A stretch of 51,946 nt of DNA from Acanthamoeba lenticulata (Eukaryota; Discosea; Longamoebia; Acanthamoebidae). The first letter of the stretch is position 1. Each line of letters starts with the position of its first letter. Made by a program: the position numbers and the translations under genes. Positions 35,031 through 47,400 of this stretch are shown here, piece by piece. Location: assembly GCA_002179805.1 (NCBI GenBank), contig NAVB01000090.1:1-51946 (forward strand). Reading direction: 5' to 3'. Below the pieces are notes generated by a model. It was not told the origin of the DNA. It saw nothing but the letters and a program-made list of their open reading frames with translations, and did no database searches.

Positions 35031-35898
35031 TGGTTTCCTCTAGTGCTTGGCGTCTGTTGTTTATTTGTTAATAATGGTACAAATAATGATCTTAAAACAG
35101 TTAAAAATAAAAGCAAATAACAATATTATTGCCCAGGTGTAGCCGTTTGAATGTGAAATTTGATCCAGTCACTTCTTGGGCAATATCGCGAGACAAAAAT
35201 CATAAGCACAAAGGGAGGGGCAAAGAATGACGGTCAAATTATAACCGTTGATTTTGTAAAATTGTGTGCATTCAAATCGCTGCGCCATCTGGTGAACAGA
35301 TGACGAGCGACACCAAAAAGCAGGAGCAGAATACGAACACAGCGTTCCCGAGGCGAGCAAGACGGCACCTACTTCGCGGGCAGCAGTCGTGGTCCTCCTT
35401 TTCTTGTCCCGCAAATTATGCGCAATAATGGCTGCTAATTTTTCAAACCACCAACCGTCATTCGAAAAAGGTCCTTCGGTTGACCCACAATTTGCCGCAA
35501 AGGCAGGTGTGGCAAAGACTGGACTGGCCGAACAGTGGGCATCATCACGCAAACAAACAGACCGCGCCTTGCCAAGGGAAGGGTCATCGAAGGGCGTTTT
35601 GCACCACAGGCCTTCTGTTATGAAATTCAAAGAAAATTAAATCTTTGTGAAAATAAGCATTTTCCGACTTTTCCGTGTGACAATTGACAAGATCAACGGC
35701 CACCAGACAGCAGAGATTGGACCTAGGGTGAGTGGGACCGTCAAATAAACACGTTGTACGCCTCCTTCTGAATATTCTTGGCTTGGCTTGATCATCATCC
35801 CAGGGAGAGCCAGCTCGCGATTCCAATCTCCTCACCCTGTTGCTCACAAACAGGAGGCCATCTTGTGACCTTTGCGTAACTGCCAAATAAGTGGGAAA
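35031..35898. promoter_or_regulatory. Divergent intergenic region, myotubularin / FHIP
   Basis: An 868-bp spacer between divergent start codons. The part at 35169-35640 is open on both strands (153 aa minus, 83 aa plus). I could not tie either frame to a family or to exon structure. It presumably holds both promoters. The AT-rich part is next to the myotubularin start (about 35060-35130). Confidence 0.4.
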
Positions 35899-38651
35899 AT
35901 GGTGAGCCGCTTCTTCAGCGCGATCGGTGAGGTGCTGGCGCCCACACTCCACACGCCTCTAGAAGATTTTCGACTGCACTGGCGCGCCATCAAGAACTTT
36001 TACATCGATGACAAAGGTTTCTCAAGTGGCCTTCTTCTGTTGTCGCCCTCCTCCGCGCCGCTGACCACTGTTACCTGTGCGTAGACGACGTGGAGGGCGA
36101 AGGCATACCCGAGCACCTCAACCAGATGATACAAGCATTGCTGGTCGAGGCCGACGCCTATGATGGTGGACGACGAGGCACCGGCCCGTGCCTCGAGTTC
36201 TTCCTGCAGGAGCGCATATTGCCCATCCTGTGCCATCTGGGCGAGACCGACGTGCGTCTCTTCCTTCCTTCTTCTCTTTCCTTCTCCTCCAAAGGTAAGG
36301 AACGTTCTTACGTGATGGATGGTTGTGCAGCGACCACCTGGGATGCGAGTCTACGTGATGGTCGGTGTGAGCACGGTGGTGCGCAATATGCCCGGCGGCC
36401 TGCTGTTCAACATGCACGTCCACGAGCCCATTCGCCGCCTCCTCGCGACCGCAGCCTCGGGAAACGACCATGCAGAAGTCATCTCGCTTGTACGTATCAC
36501 CATCTCACTTCATTTTCGTCCGCTACATCAACATTTTCAGCTCATTTCTTTCTCTCTTTTCTTCCATTTTCTTCGTGTAGGCGCACGCTGTGGTGGTGAA
36601 CATCAGCAAGGAGAAGGTCGGCTGCGGCCTGGGCACGCTCTTCCTCCACCCGCCCGACGCGCCGCAGCCCGACTTTGTGCTGCTCTCGGTCCTGCTCCCG
36701 CGCATCGAGCTGCCGGGGGTCGACGGCGAGCTGGCCCGCCAGGCGCTGGTCCAGATCGTGTCCGTGTGCCAGCACGAGCCGGCCCTCCACGCCCACTTGG
36801 CCGCCGTCCCGGCCGTCGCCCACGCCGCCCTTCCGCGCCTGTTCCGCGCGCTGCCGATGCGGCTCGCGCCCTCGGCCCCGGTCGCCACGCCCGCCATGGA
36901 GGCCCTCGTGCGCCACCTTAACTTTTACAGCTCGCTCACCAAGGCGGCCCACATGGTACGTCGTCGCCCAATCTGATTGGCGATGAGGCTTGATCTTGGC
37001 GGGCCGCTCACGCGACTGTCCCTGCAGGAACTGCGACAGGAGCTGTTGCGCGTTTTTGAGGACGAGTTTGTGTTGGCCGTGCTCGGTCCCGCCCTCCTCC
37101 AGCCGTACGTCTCCTCATTTCATCATTTTTTATATATTTTTATATTTTTTCCAAAAATGATATTAAATTCATTTATTTGATGAATGCGCAGGAATGAAGA
37201 GGACTTGGCCGTGAGCACGCGATACGTGGGCTACATTGTCGACCACACCGAGCCGCCACTGCTCCACGCGCTCCTCAACTCCATCTTCCCCGTACGGCCT
37301 CTACTTTATTTTATTTTATATTTGTAATTCATTTATTCATTCGTTGTTTTGCTTATTCGCCGCATGCAGATTGGACAATCGAGCGTGGAGGAGAGCATGG
37401 GCATCCTGGCGGCCTCGATCACGACGCGTGTGGCCTCGACCAATGAGGACGTCCGGCGCTTCGACCTGCAGCTCATCGACAACGCCTTCCACCAGGCCCT
37501 CCCGCTCCTCGTCTGCCCGTCGGCCTCGTCGGCCCTCCTCGCCAGCGCTAGCAACGGGGCGGCGACCGACGCCGCCGCCGGCATCGAAGCGGCCCGGGCC
37601 TACCTGGCCCTGTTCCCCGCGTGCGACGCCGCGCCCAATGGTACTTGCACCCGCCCGGCACAGCACGCGGTTGGCCCGTGCATCAACTCACCGACCAATC
37701 ACCGTGATCAAGGCTATGACGGCTACTTGGCCGACGCCCACTACGCGCTGTCGGCGCGGCCGTCGACGCCCATGTCGCCCTCGACCCTGAGCTCGCCGTC
37801 GGCCGCGCTGCCAGGCCTCTACAGCGGCGAGCCTCTCGTGCAGGCCCTTTGGCAGCAAGTGGACTCCTTCCTTGATCAGGCATGGCCAAACTTGTGTTTC
37901 TTTTATTATTATTATTATTTAAGAATTTTATTCTAGCTTAAACGCTGATTGGTGGGATGCATGTTTGGTGCAGCTGTCGCTGGACACGAACCTGGTGCTG
38001 ACGTCAGCCATTGGCAAAATGGCGCTCCACCCACACCCCTCCATCCGAAGCTATCTGTTCGGGCCGGCCTCGCCCGTGTCGCTCTACGGGCCGCTCAAGC
38101 GCGTCTCCGAACGGGCCAAGAAGCGGTGCGACGAGCTCGGGCTTCTGGCCAGCTATCAGGACGCCCTCGACTTGCTTCGCGCTCGCCTCGGCGGTGACGA
38201 CGGTTCGACGAGTTCGACGTCGACGGCCAACGGCGTCGTGAGCAATGGTGACAGCGACGCAAAAGCGAAAGCGACGACGGTAAAGAACGAAAACGGCGGC
38301 GGAGGAGGGGACGGGGAGCAGGCGGAGGAGAAGAGGCGGTCGGTGCGGGAGGCCGAGGCCAGGGAGGACGCGCGGCGGAGGGGTGAGCAAGTGTTGGGCA
38401 CGCCACACGTGGAGAAATTCATGCAGGCGCTCCTCCTGCTGCAGGAGTTCGAGAAGGAGATCGCCGCCACCATGCACGCCTCTGCCCTCCTCGCCGGCAA
38501 CAACAGCAACAGCAGTCATAGCAGCGACAGTATCAGCAGCAACAGCGGTGTTCATCCGGCTCGCGCTTCGTCGTCGCCATCTCTTTCCAGAGCAGCCGTC
38601 ACCAGCAACGGCAGCGTAGGGGCAACAACAAGGGTCATCTCCTTTTCTTGA
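35899..38651 (+). CDS. FHIP/FAM160-family protein (FTS-Hook-interacting)
   Basis: Eight exons (35899-36016, 36085-36251, 36331-36489, 36581-36955, 37028-37104, 37192-37291, 37370-37879, 37974-38651) join in phase to 727 aa. Diagnostic features match the FHIP family: HWRAIKNFYIDDKDDVEGEG near the N-terminus, IPEHLNQMIQALLVEAD, GPCLEFFLQERILPILCHLG, the RPPGMRVYVMVGVSTVVRNM block, INMHVHEPIRRLL-like sequence, and late LDTNLVLTSAIGKMALHPHP. The family links dynein-dynactin adaptor Hook proteins to Rab5-type endosomes, so the Rab5 and myotubularin genes in this window act in the same pathway. The seventh intron has no usable GT donor; only CAG|GCATGG keeps phase. The C-terminal 150 residues are charged and Ser/Asn-rich. 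Confidence 0.85.
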
Positions 38652-38905
38652 TGGCTTCCACTCATTCAACGACAAAATAGAATGAAGATGAAAAACACGT
38701 GTGCCTTCTGAGTACTCGGTCTTTTTGGGAGGCAGGGTCAGCAACGTAGCCAACGGAAATACAGGAATAAAAATCCGTTTAAAACTGGCCTCTTGGCGCC
38801 AACTTGCTCTGGCCAGTTACCAAAACGAAAACATCAGCGTGCAAGCAATACCACGACCACAGAGTCCGACCCTTCTCCTTCGCGAATCACTTGATCAAGT
38901 CCCCA

Positions 38906-40419
38906 ATGGCTGAAGTAAATGCCCCCAATAACGAGATGGTCGGCCCCGATGGCTTTGCTTGCGCTACGCTCTTGTACTCTCCTGGCTCGTCTAAATGGAC
39001 TAGAGCAAACGATAGCCAACTTCATGTTGTGCCATCCGCCAGGGGTGAGAGAACCGACGTCAAATACGCGGCTCCCCCAGAGATTTACAAGAGGCTCCTG
39101 TTACCCTTGCGGGGAGTGTTTATATTGTTCGCTGAGGATGGAGACATGCACAAGCAAGCCGATCCTGCTGAGCTCTTCCATTTCCTTATGAATGGGAAGC
39201 ACTGTGATCTGGACCACAAGATCATGTACGACCCTCTTCTTCTCACAGCTTGCCCAATGCTAGAAAATAATTTGCTTTGATCCTTCACGGAGGTGCTAGT
39301 GCGGACGCCCACAAGTGCTTTGTGGGACGCAGCCGCATCACCTTCCAGGACTTCCAAAATGCCTTCATCTGCCAGCTTGTCCAAGTCGATTTGTTGCTTC
39401 TTCAAAAGGACCAGCCAGAGCAGATGGGCATTGAGCCCCAGACTACAATTGCCAGCTTCGCATCCAATGCGGGAGCCACTTTGATATTCCGGTACGCTCC
39501 AGCGCCTGCAAAGGTGCAGTCGAGCGAAGAGCTGGACCCGCTCTGCCCCTCAGCACCCATCAATTTGGGCAAGCGGCGATCTCCCGCCTTGCTGCCGCCT
39601 TGCGCAGCTCCTCTCCAGGCCACTCTTCCGAGTGAGCCCTCCAACATGGAGCAGCCTCGAAAGAGGCGCTGCACAAAGCCACATACGACATCTTCTCCAT
39701 CTACTTCCATCACCTCCACGATGCTTGAGTACGAAGCTCGTGCGACTGGTTGCGCGCCCCAGACATCAAACCCCAGGCTGTCCTTCTTCACCTTCCTGCC
39801 CGAGCAGAGCCAAGACAAGGACATCAAGCCCGATGCTAGCCTGCCCAGAACGAGCAAGAATGGCAACCTGATCTGGGTGGTGCTTTTCGATGCTGTCGAA
39901 CACAAGCTTGACAACTTCAAGCTCGACCTACAGTCCGCCCAGCGTAAGATCAAGCTCGTCCCCGACCCAGGTATCTCATGGATGACCAAGGCCGATGGTA
40001 CTGCTGCTGGTGTGCCTCTTCTCTACCAGTACACGCTTGCCTTCAGCTCGCCAACTACAACGTTCGGCCGTGTGATCTTCTTGGCCACATTGAAGCACAA
40101 GGGACGCACGATGGAGGACATCAAGCTGGGCCCGCTCTCGATCATCAGCCACACCACACAAAGGAGAGCCGTGTTCTCCCATAGCTTTAATCCGTGTGCC
40201 TTCGACTCGACATGCCGCAAAGGCATGTTCTCGGCCAACGCCTTCCACCGAGGTCTCGAAACTGATGGCCAGAAGCAACTCTGGAGCATCTACAAGACGC
40301 AGCTCAACCCTCACACCCCGAGAAGGCAATTGCGAGGCAGGCCTGATCCAGCCCAACAAACAGTCGCGCTCCTCCACGAGTACGCGCGGGCCGTGTCCCT
40401 CACCGAAAGAAGGGGCTAG
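38906..40419 (+). CDS. Unrecognised 479-aa protein
   Basis: Exons 38906-39225 and 39300-40419 join across an AT|GTACG donor and GCTAG acceptor in phase, reading DLDHKII then ADAHKCFVGRSRITFQDFQN, for 479 aa. The ATG at 38906 is preferred; upstream codons in the frame have no earlier ATG that I could confirm. The first 115 residues (FACATLLYSPGSSKWTRAND, IYKRLLLPLRGVFILFAEDG) and the segment after the splice look globular. The middle is Pro/Ser-rich with a nuclear-signal-like PRKRRC. The C-terminal half (NLIWVVLFDAVEHKLDNFKL, YTLAFSSPTTTFGRVIFLAT) again looks folded. I do not recognise the family. A DNA-binding role is only a guess from composition. Confidence 0.65.
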
Positions 40420-40659
40420 TATGACACGACCGATAGGCCACTGTGCCACCAAGGTGGTGGCACAGGCGGGCGCCCTTTGTAAATATACCGTTCAAAACAA
40501 GTACAGGCAAAACACTCGCCACACAGCATTCGCCATTCACTGCCCCTGTATCTTTTCGGCCTTGATTTTCCATCTTATTTTTTTGGTAATGAAATGGATA
40601 AAAATGAAACAAAATAAGTGAAAAAGAGAAAGAAACTCGGGCGTAGCGAGCAAGAGAAG

Positions 40660-43600
40660 ATGTGGAAGACAACAGCAAAGCGGGGTTGGGGTGCACTCCT
40701 TGGGAGAGGCCACTCAAGCCGGGTATCAGCTGGACGTTGTTGGGTAGCCGACAGGTCTGCCTCAAAAGCGCCCTTTGGCACAAGGGTAAAAAGATGGACC
40801 CACTTCTTTTGTTGCTTTCTTCTCCTTCCCTCCCCTCCCCTCCCACCACTCAGTGTTGTATTTCGGCTACGCAACTACGCATGTGACAACACGTGCATCC
40901 TTTTTACACAACACACAGGGCTTTCAGAACGCGCTGCGCTTCAACTTGGGGCCTGCCGAGATCGAACAGACGACGCGCGACACCATCGACATCTTCAAGA
41001 AGGTGCGCCTGTGCAACTACGCCCCTCCCTCTTTACACACTGCATCGGATCTTCTCATGAGGTCGTCACGGCACCAACACCACATAGGCGCAAGAGCGGA
41101 TGGTCAACGTGCGGGCAGACGAGCGCACCTTCCACAACACGCTCCAGGTACTGCTCTCCGCTGCAGCAGCACCAGCACCAGCAAGCTGCATTCCAGGCAG
41201 TGATCGCTCGTGTTGATGTGCTTCTCTCTTTCCTTCTCTGTTTCTCTCTCTCTCTCTCTCGAGCTGCGCAGGAGCTGGCCGACGTGGAGGCGGCCATGGC
41301 CGGGGTGGCAGAGAGCTGCACGTATCCGAGCTACGTCTCGCCGGACGCGAGCGTGCGCGACGCCGCGAGCTCGGCCGAGCAGGCCCTCAGCGCCTTTGCC
41401 ATCGAGAGCGCCATGCGGTATGTTGTTGTTGTGTTGACCGCCATCTAGATCGGACCTTCCCCTGCTGCCGCTGGGTGAGCGCGATGACGATGATGTTCAT
41501 GAGACTGACGATCGCCGTGTTGGCGGCGGCGATGATGATGGTGGTGGGGGGAGCAGGGAGGACGTGTTTCGGGCCTTCATGGAGTACCACGAGCGGGTCA
41601 TGCCGCGCGAGCGCCTCAGTCCCGTCCAGCGCCGCCGTACACCCCCTCCCTCCCCCTTCCTCCCGCTCTTCTCTTCTCTTCTCTTCTTGGTTTGTGTTCT
41701 GTGCGTTCGACAGCTGATAAGCCCCTGCCTGCCGCACGCCGGTGGTGATGACAGTGATCGACAAGACGCTGCGCGACTTCAAGAAGGTGCGACTCGCGCT
41801 TCCTCTGTGCCCTCCACACTGGTTCTCTCGTAGAAAAGAGAAAAAGAGAGAAACGATGCGTGCGCTCTGACACAACAAATGTGGTGGTGTGCACACCCGC
41901 CCAATTGTGATGGCGGCACACCAGAACGGGCTCATGCTGCCCCCGGAGAAGCGCGAGCAGCTCAAGGCTCTCCGCAAGAGTGCGGTTCCTCGTCACAGCC
42001 CCCAAAGATTGATTATTATTCATAATGATCGCGTGGGACTGCGGGGGCGGGGGGATGAGGGAGCAGAGATGTCAGAGAACGCGATCGCGTTCCAGAAGAA
42101 CCTCAACGAGGACGCCACGGCGCTCTACTTTACCCGCGACGAGCTCGAGGGCCTGCCGGCCGACTTTATTGACGGCCTTCAGCTTGAGGAGGAGGAGGCC
42201 AGCAGCGAGCAGGCCGCGGGCGCTGGTGAGACGGCGCAGCCTGCACGTCGACGGTATCGGGTGTCGCTGCGGTATCCCGAAATGCTGCCGGTCCTGCGCC
42301 ACGCGCGCCGGCCAGAGACGCGCCGTCGGGTCGACGCCGCCAACGCGGCCAAGTGCGTCGTGCCCAACGCTGCGCTGCTCGAGGAGACGCTCGCGCTCCG
42401 CCACGGTCCGCTCCTCCTCGTCCTCCTCGAGGCCAAAGCCAACGACACGAAGCAACATGATGATGATGATGTTGATGTTGATGATGATGATGATGACGTG
42501 GGCAGAGGCGGCGCGGCTGCTGGGGTTCGAGGACCACGCGAGCTTCGTGCTCGAGGACCGCATGGCGCGCGATCCCGCCAATGTCTTGCGCTTCCTCGAC
42601 GAACTGGCGGCGCGCGTGGAGCCCCTGGCCCGGCGCGAGTGGGACGTCCTGTGCGACCTCAAGCGGCGGGACGACGGCGAGGCGCAGACGCTGGGGTCGC
42701 ACGACTTTTCCTACTATCACCAGCGCGTGCTGGAGCGCGACTACGAGGTGGACGACAACGTGGTGAAAGACTACTTCCCGTTTGAGGCCGTCACGGCGGG
42801 CATGCTGGGCGTGTACGAGGACCTGCTCGACCTGCGCTTCGACGAGGTGCCGCAAGGCGAGGCGCACACGTGGCATCCCGATGTGCGGCTGTTTGCCGTG
42901 CACGACCGGCCGACGGGCGCCTTCATGGGCCAGTTTTATCTTGGTTTTGCTCCTTCTCTCTTGCGTCCTTTCGCCAGCGTGCAAGCCTGCTGACGGTGTT
43001 GGCGCGGGGACCAAACGCAGATCTGTGGCCGCGCGAGGGCAAGTACCCGCACGCGGCGGTGTCGCCGCTGGTGCCGGCGCACAGGTTCGCGGCGGGCGCG
43101 CTGCCATCGGAGACGCCCGAGCGAGTGCGAGCCCACCTGCGCCAACTCGACGGCGGCGGTGGTGGCTGGCAGCAGCGGCCAGTGGTGGCGATGATGGCCA
43201 ACTTCACGCAGCCGCGGCCCGATCGGCCGTCGTTGCTCAAGCACGACGAAGTGGTCACCTACTTCCACGAATTTGGCCGTATGCCTCACATTCATGTGTC
43301 GTGCGCAGACGAATAACGTGTGTGCACATACACTGACACACACACACACACACACACATAACTAGACGTGATGCACTCGATCTGCACGGAAGCCACCTAC
43401 AGCCGGTTCGCAGGCACCGCGGTGGAGCGCGACTTTGTCGAGGCGCCCTCGCAGATGCTCGAGAACTGGTGTTTTGAGAAGAGCGTCCTCCGGCGCTTGT
43501 CGCGACACTATCGCACGGGCGAGTCCCTGCCAGACGCTCTGCTTGACCGGCTCGTCCGGGCCAAGAACGCCAACACTGGTCCGTCCACTTCTTCCATTTT

Positions 43601-44150
43601 TTTATTTATTTTTTGTTTATTCACTTTTTTTTCTATCTTTTTGTGGTTTAAATATGTTTATGATCAGTGAGCTGGCTCCATTGACTCTTCGTGCGTACAT
43701 TCAGGACTGATGAATCGACGCCAAATCTTCTTCGCCGCGGTGGACATGGCCCTCCACACGGCCAACGATCCACGCGTGGCGCGGCACGCCGACTCGGGCC
43801 GTGTCGACACGGCGACCACATGGGCGCGGCTGAGGCGCGAGCTCACGTGGCTCGAGCAGGCGCAAGGGACCAACCCGGCGGCCTCGTTTGGCCACATCAT
43901 GGGCGGATACGATGGCCAGTACTACGGCTACAAGTGGGCTGAGGTGTTTGCCGCCGACATGTTTGGCCAGTTTGAGAAGGCGCCTGGTGGGGCCATGGAC
44001 AAGAGCATGGGACGGCGCTACAGGCAGGTTGTGCTGGCACCTGGTGGCGAGCGGGACAGCATGGAGAGCCTGGTGGAGTTCCTTGGGCGGGAGCCCACAC
44101 AGGACGCCTTCTTGCGTCACATTGGCCTCTCTTCAACTTCTTTTGCTTGA
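40660..44150 (+). CDS. M3 family metallopeptidase (thimet oligopeptidase type), possible mitochondrial targeting
   Basis: Twelve exons (40660-40785, 40919-41002, 41088-41147, 41272-41417, 41557-41636, 41755-41786, 41925-41979, 42067-42405, 42506-42943, 43021-43278, 43366-43578, 43705-44150) join in phase to 758 aa. Thimet oligopeptidase/neurolysin features: ALRFNLGPAEIEQTTRDTID, RNGL-type KNGLMLPPEKREQLKALRK, MSENAIAFQKNLNEDATALY, DYFPFEAVTAGMLGVYEDLL, LWPREGKYPHAAVSPLVPAH, the zinc site HEFGH (about 536-540, split by an intron) followed by VMHSICTEATYSRFAGT, the Glu ligand in VEAPSQMLENW, and HIMGGYDGQYYGYKWAEVFA. Known role: cleavage of short peptides. Exon 1 alone encodes a 42-residue Arg/Ser-rich, acid-poor leader that looks like a mitochondrial presequence. 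If exon 1 is wrong, the protein is cytosolic. Confidence 0.9.
43336..43358 (+). repeat. (AC)n microsatellite in M3 peptidase intron
   Basis: Uninterrupted AC dinucleotide run in the intron that splits the HEFGH zinc motif. Confidence 0.95.
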
Positions 44151-44441
44151 GAGGTAGTAAACATGGTGTGTTGACCTGACTGAAGACGGAGAGGTTGAAA
44201 AATGTGGGTGCCTAAGCATTTTGCTATTCAAGCTTCCACAAACCATTTGTTTGATGATAACTCCCTGACGCCCTTCTCCACCACCCCATTTACGTGGTGG
44301 TGGTTGTTGTACTCAAGAGGCCAATGTGACAGGAGTCCTCTTTGCAATCTTGAGCACCTGGATTGGGTAAAAAACCTGGCTTGTGGCTCTTCACATGTTG
44401 AAAAATCAACAGAAAATGGATGTTGTGTTGGCCAATGCTTG

Positions 44442-47400
44442 TTAGGAAGAAGACCTCCCGCTCATGCGCAAACAGTCATGCGCCAGGCGCATGTGCTGAT
44501 CAGCAACTGGTTGACGTGTGCATCGCGCCAACAGCTGATGGCAGTCGCTCAGCGTGTCCCACGCCTCCCCGATATCTTTCGCCACCTCATCTCCTGCAGG
44601 GCGCGCTGCTTGGCCCACGTTGTTCGTGTCTTCTGCCTTGTCGCTGTCCTCGTCACTGGCCCACGTCAGGTCGTCCATCGAGAGACAACGATCGTCCTCT
44701 TCTTCTTCATCAGCATCTCCATCACCAGCAGTAGCGCCAACTGTCGTGAGCGTGTCGCTCCAGGGACCACGCCAAGCTGACGGTATCGTCATAGACGTCC
44801 TCCTGTGCGCTACTCGAGGAGTCTTCACGTTGCCGACGGGCTGTCCAATCCACCGCAGATCGTCGTCATTGTCTAAACCATCAGCATCATCATCAGCGTG
44901 GCCACCGGTGACGTCGAAAAAGGCGCCAAGCTCGATCTGGCCGTGGTAGGCCATCTCGAGGGCGTCGCGCAGGTAGCCCATGGCCTTGCGGCACAGGAGC
45001 GCTCTTTGCGACCTGGAGGCCTTCTTCTTGAGTCGCCGGCGCAGCTCGGCGAAGCCGCCCAGCTCGTGCCAGGCGAGCGCAATATGATAGTACACACACC
45101 TGCGCAGATCGGAGCATCATCAGCAAGCGGCCATCCATGGGACAAAGAGAAAGGGGCGAGGCGTGCCCGAGGTTGACGAGGACGCGGTGGTCGTTCTTGG
45201 GATAGAGCAGATGCGCCCGGTGCAGCTTCTCAAGCGCCGGTTCCAGAAGCTGCGGATCGCGCCGCCCGTCAGCGTGAAGCCTCTGCAGGTAGCGCACCAG
45301 GTGCGCGCGCCCCTCCTCGAGCAGGCTCACGTCCAGGTATTTGGCTGCTCCGGTGTTGGAACGCCACGATGAGTCATCAGCCAGCCAATTAGGGGCTCCG
45401 TTACCGGAGGCGGATAAAAATTACCCGTAGGCGGGCCGTCGAGCAAGGCCGGCAGGCGCCGGGCCAGCGCGCCCGGGTCGATGGCTTGCCGCAGGTCGAA
45501 CTCGTCAGCTTCCTCGGCTGGATCGAGCGCCTCGGCGTACTTGGCCAGCAGCTTGCGCTTGATTCCGCGCTGCGCGCTGCCTCGCGCCCAGAAGGCCCTC
45601 ACGCCATCATCCTCTTCATCGCCATCGTCATCACCATCATCGGCCTTGCGCGTGCCGCCCAAGCAGCGGCGCCACAGGCGCTTGAGCCTCGCGTCGGGCT
45701 GGTCGTCGTTCTCGGCCGAGAGCGCCGCGCTCCGGCGGGCCTTGGCCAGCATGACCCGCAGCGTGCGGGCGACCATCTCGGTGAGCAACACGCGGCGCAT
45801 CTCGTCGGGCGCGCCCACCACCAGCCGCCGGCGGACGGAGCCCATGTAGCGCAGGTTGACCCCGCGCCGGTGCATGGCCACCCGCACAAACTCGTGGGGC
45901 TCGTAGGGGTAGCGCTCGAGCGCAGAGGTATCCGACGGCGGCGCGGAGAGGGCTCGCGCGAGGTCCGGCACGACCTCGTGGTAGAGGCGGTGGGTGGCGG
46001 CCACGAGGGCCTGCTCCTCGTGCGGCCGGTCGTGGCGCCCAAACATCAGAAACCCGTCGCTGCTCAGCGCTTGGCCGTACCTGCGCCAGATTCAAAATTT
46101 TAGATAATAATAATAATAAAAATTATTTAAAGTGGATTAATTATTTAATTATTATTAAAGAAAAAAGAATAATATTTGCAAGTGACGAACCGAGCGAGAA
46201 ACTCGGGTCGGAGGAGCTTGTAGAGCACGCCTCCGCGCGCTGGCCGGAATGCCGGGTCCTGGGGCGGGAACTGAGGACACGGCCTTCTTGGTTAAAGATC
46301 GTCCAGAGTATGCGCACAACCAACAACAACAACGTACCAGGCGGGCCGTGTCGAGCACGTAATACTGCTTACTGTGGCCATTAGCGCCCACCACTGGCGA
46401 GATGATGACGTCCGGGTTAAACACTGCCCAACACATGACAAAGCTGCCGTTGCGCACCGAGATGGCCTTCGATGTCCGTGGGCCCGACGAGCCGAGCTGT
46501 GGCCGTGCCGAGCCCGCAGAGATGCTGCAGAAAGACGACGTCAACCAAAGGTCAGCCGACGGAGGGCTTCTGGTAGGAAGGAGGACCGGCCGGACCTTCT
46601 TCAGGTTGAGCCGGCGCCCGACGAGGTCCATCATGTGGTCCATGGTCGGGTCGTCGTTGTGCACCGTGAGCCCGCGGTCGCACGAGCCGTAGACCAGCGT
46701 GTGTTGGCTGATGGGCAGGCAGGGCATCACCGTGAAGCGCCATCCGCGTGCCTGCATGCACGACGACGACGACGACAAAGATGACGATGACGAATTCGAG
46801 GTCGACGACGACAACGAGGATGTAAGGTTGGGCGAGTACGTCGATGATGGCCATGAGAGGGAAGCAGAGCCCGGCGTTGAGGAGGGCGGTGATGCACCCG
46901 GCCATGCCCTTGACCTCGTGTGACGCCGTTTTCCTGCGCGCAAGAAGAAAGGCGCCAAGAAGACGATGTGAGGCACCAGGTTCGAATACTTCTTGTTGGA
47001 AGCAGCGATTTGTGCGGTGGACGTACAGCGCAAACTCGTCGCCGCCGTAGAGCGAAACACCGGCACCGTCGCGCGCCATCTTGAAGAAGAGCCCGTCGTA
47101 GATAAACTTCTCGCCGCCGGCCCCCTTGTCGCCCAGCGGCGGGATGTGCCTCTGCTGAGCCTCCACGCGCAGCTCCCTGCTCCCCCGCCGGCCCACAAGC
47201 CTGAACAGGTGCTTGCGGACAGGTCGCTGGTGGTTAACGCGTTTGGGGGAGAGACGCCGTACCCGACGATGTGGGCTGCCACGGCCTTGGCCTGGTCGAG
47301 GAAGGCTCGCGTAAGAAAGGCGATGTCGTCAAGCAAGGCGAGCATGAGGTCAGGGTCCTGTGGCTGAGGCCACCTGCCGGCCGCTTGGCGGTAGCAGGTG

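Noticed and set aside
35169..35640. Possible gene, open on both strands (153 aa minus, 83 aa plus)
   Set aside because: No recognisable domain, no splice partners, and both strands are open at once, which is common in GC-biased DNA. Kept only as part of the divergent spacer.
41418..41556. Reading through the Asp/Gly-rich stretch as part of the M3 peptidase
   Set aside because: A GT-AG pair removes it exactly and restores the conserved ESAMR-EDVFRAF join, so it is an intron that happens to be open.
42406..42505. Asp-rich (DDDDVDVDDDDDD) insertion in the M3 peptidase
   Set aside because: It is bounded by GT and AG in the right phase, and its removal gives a good family match, so it is a GAT-repeat intron.
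43336..43358. (AC)n run as a possible regulatory or Z-DNA element
   Set aside because: A simple microsatellite inside an intron; nothing in the sequence supports a regulatory role.
44202..44780. A plus-strand frame of 192 aa after the M3 peptidase
   Set aside because: It mostly overlaps the real minus-strand Clu-domain last exon and has no family signal.
46760..46830. Asp/Val-rich coding repeat in the Clu-domain gene region
   Set aside because: It lies in an intron by phase (46752-46839). Splicing restores IIDARGWRF, the expected Clu motif.
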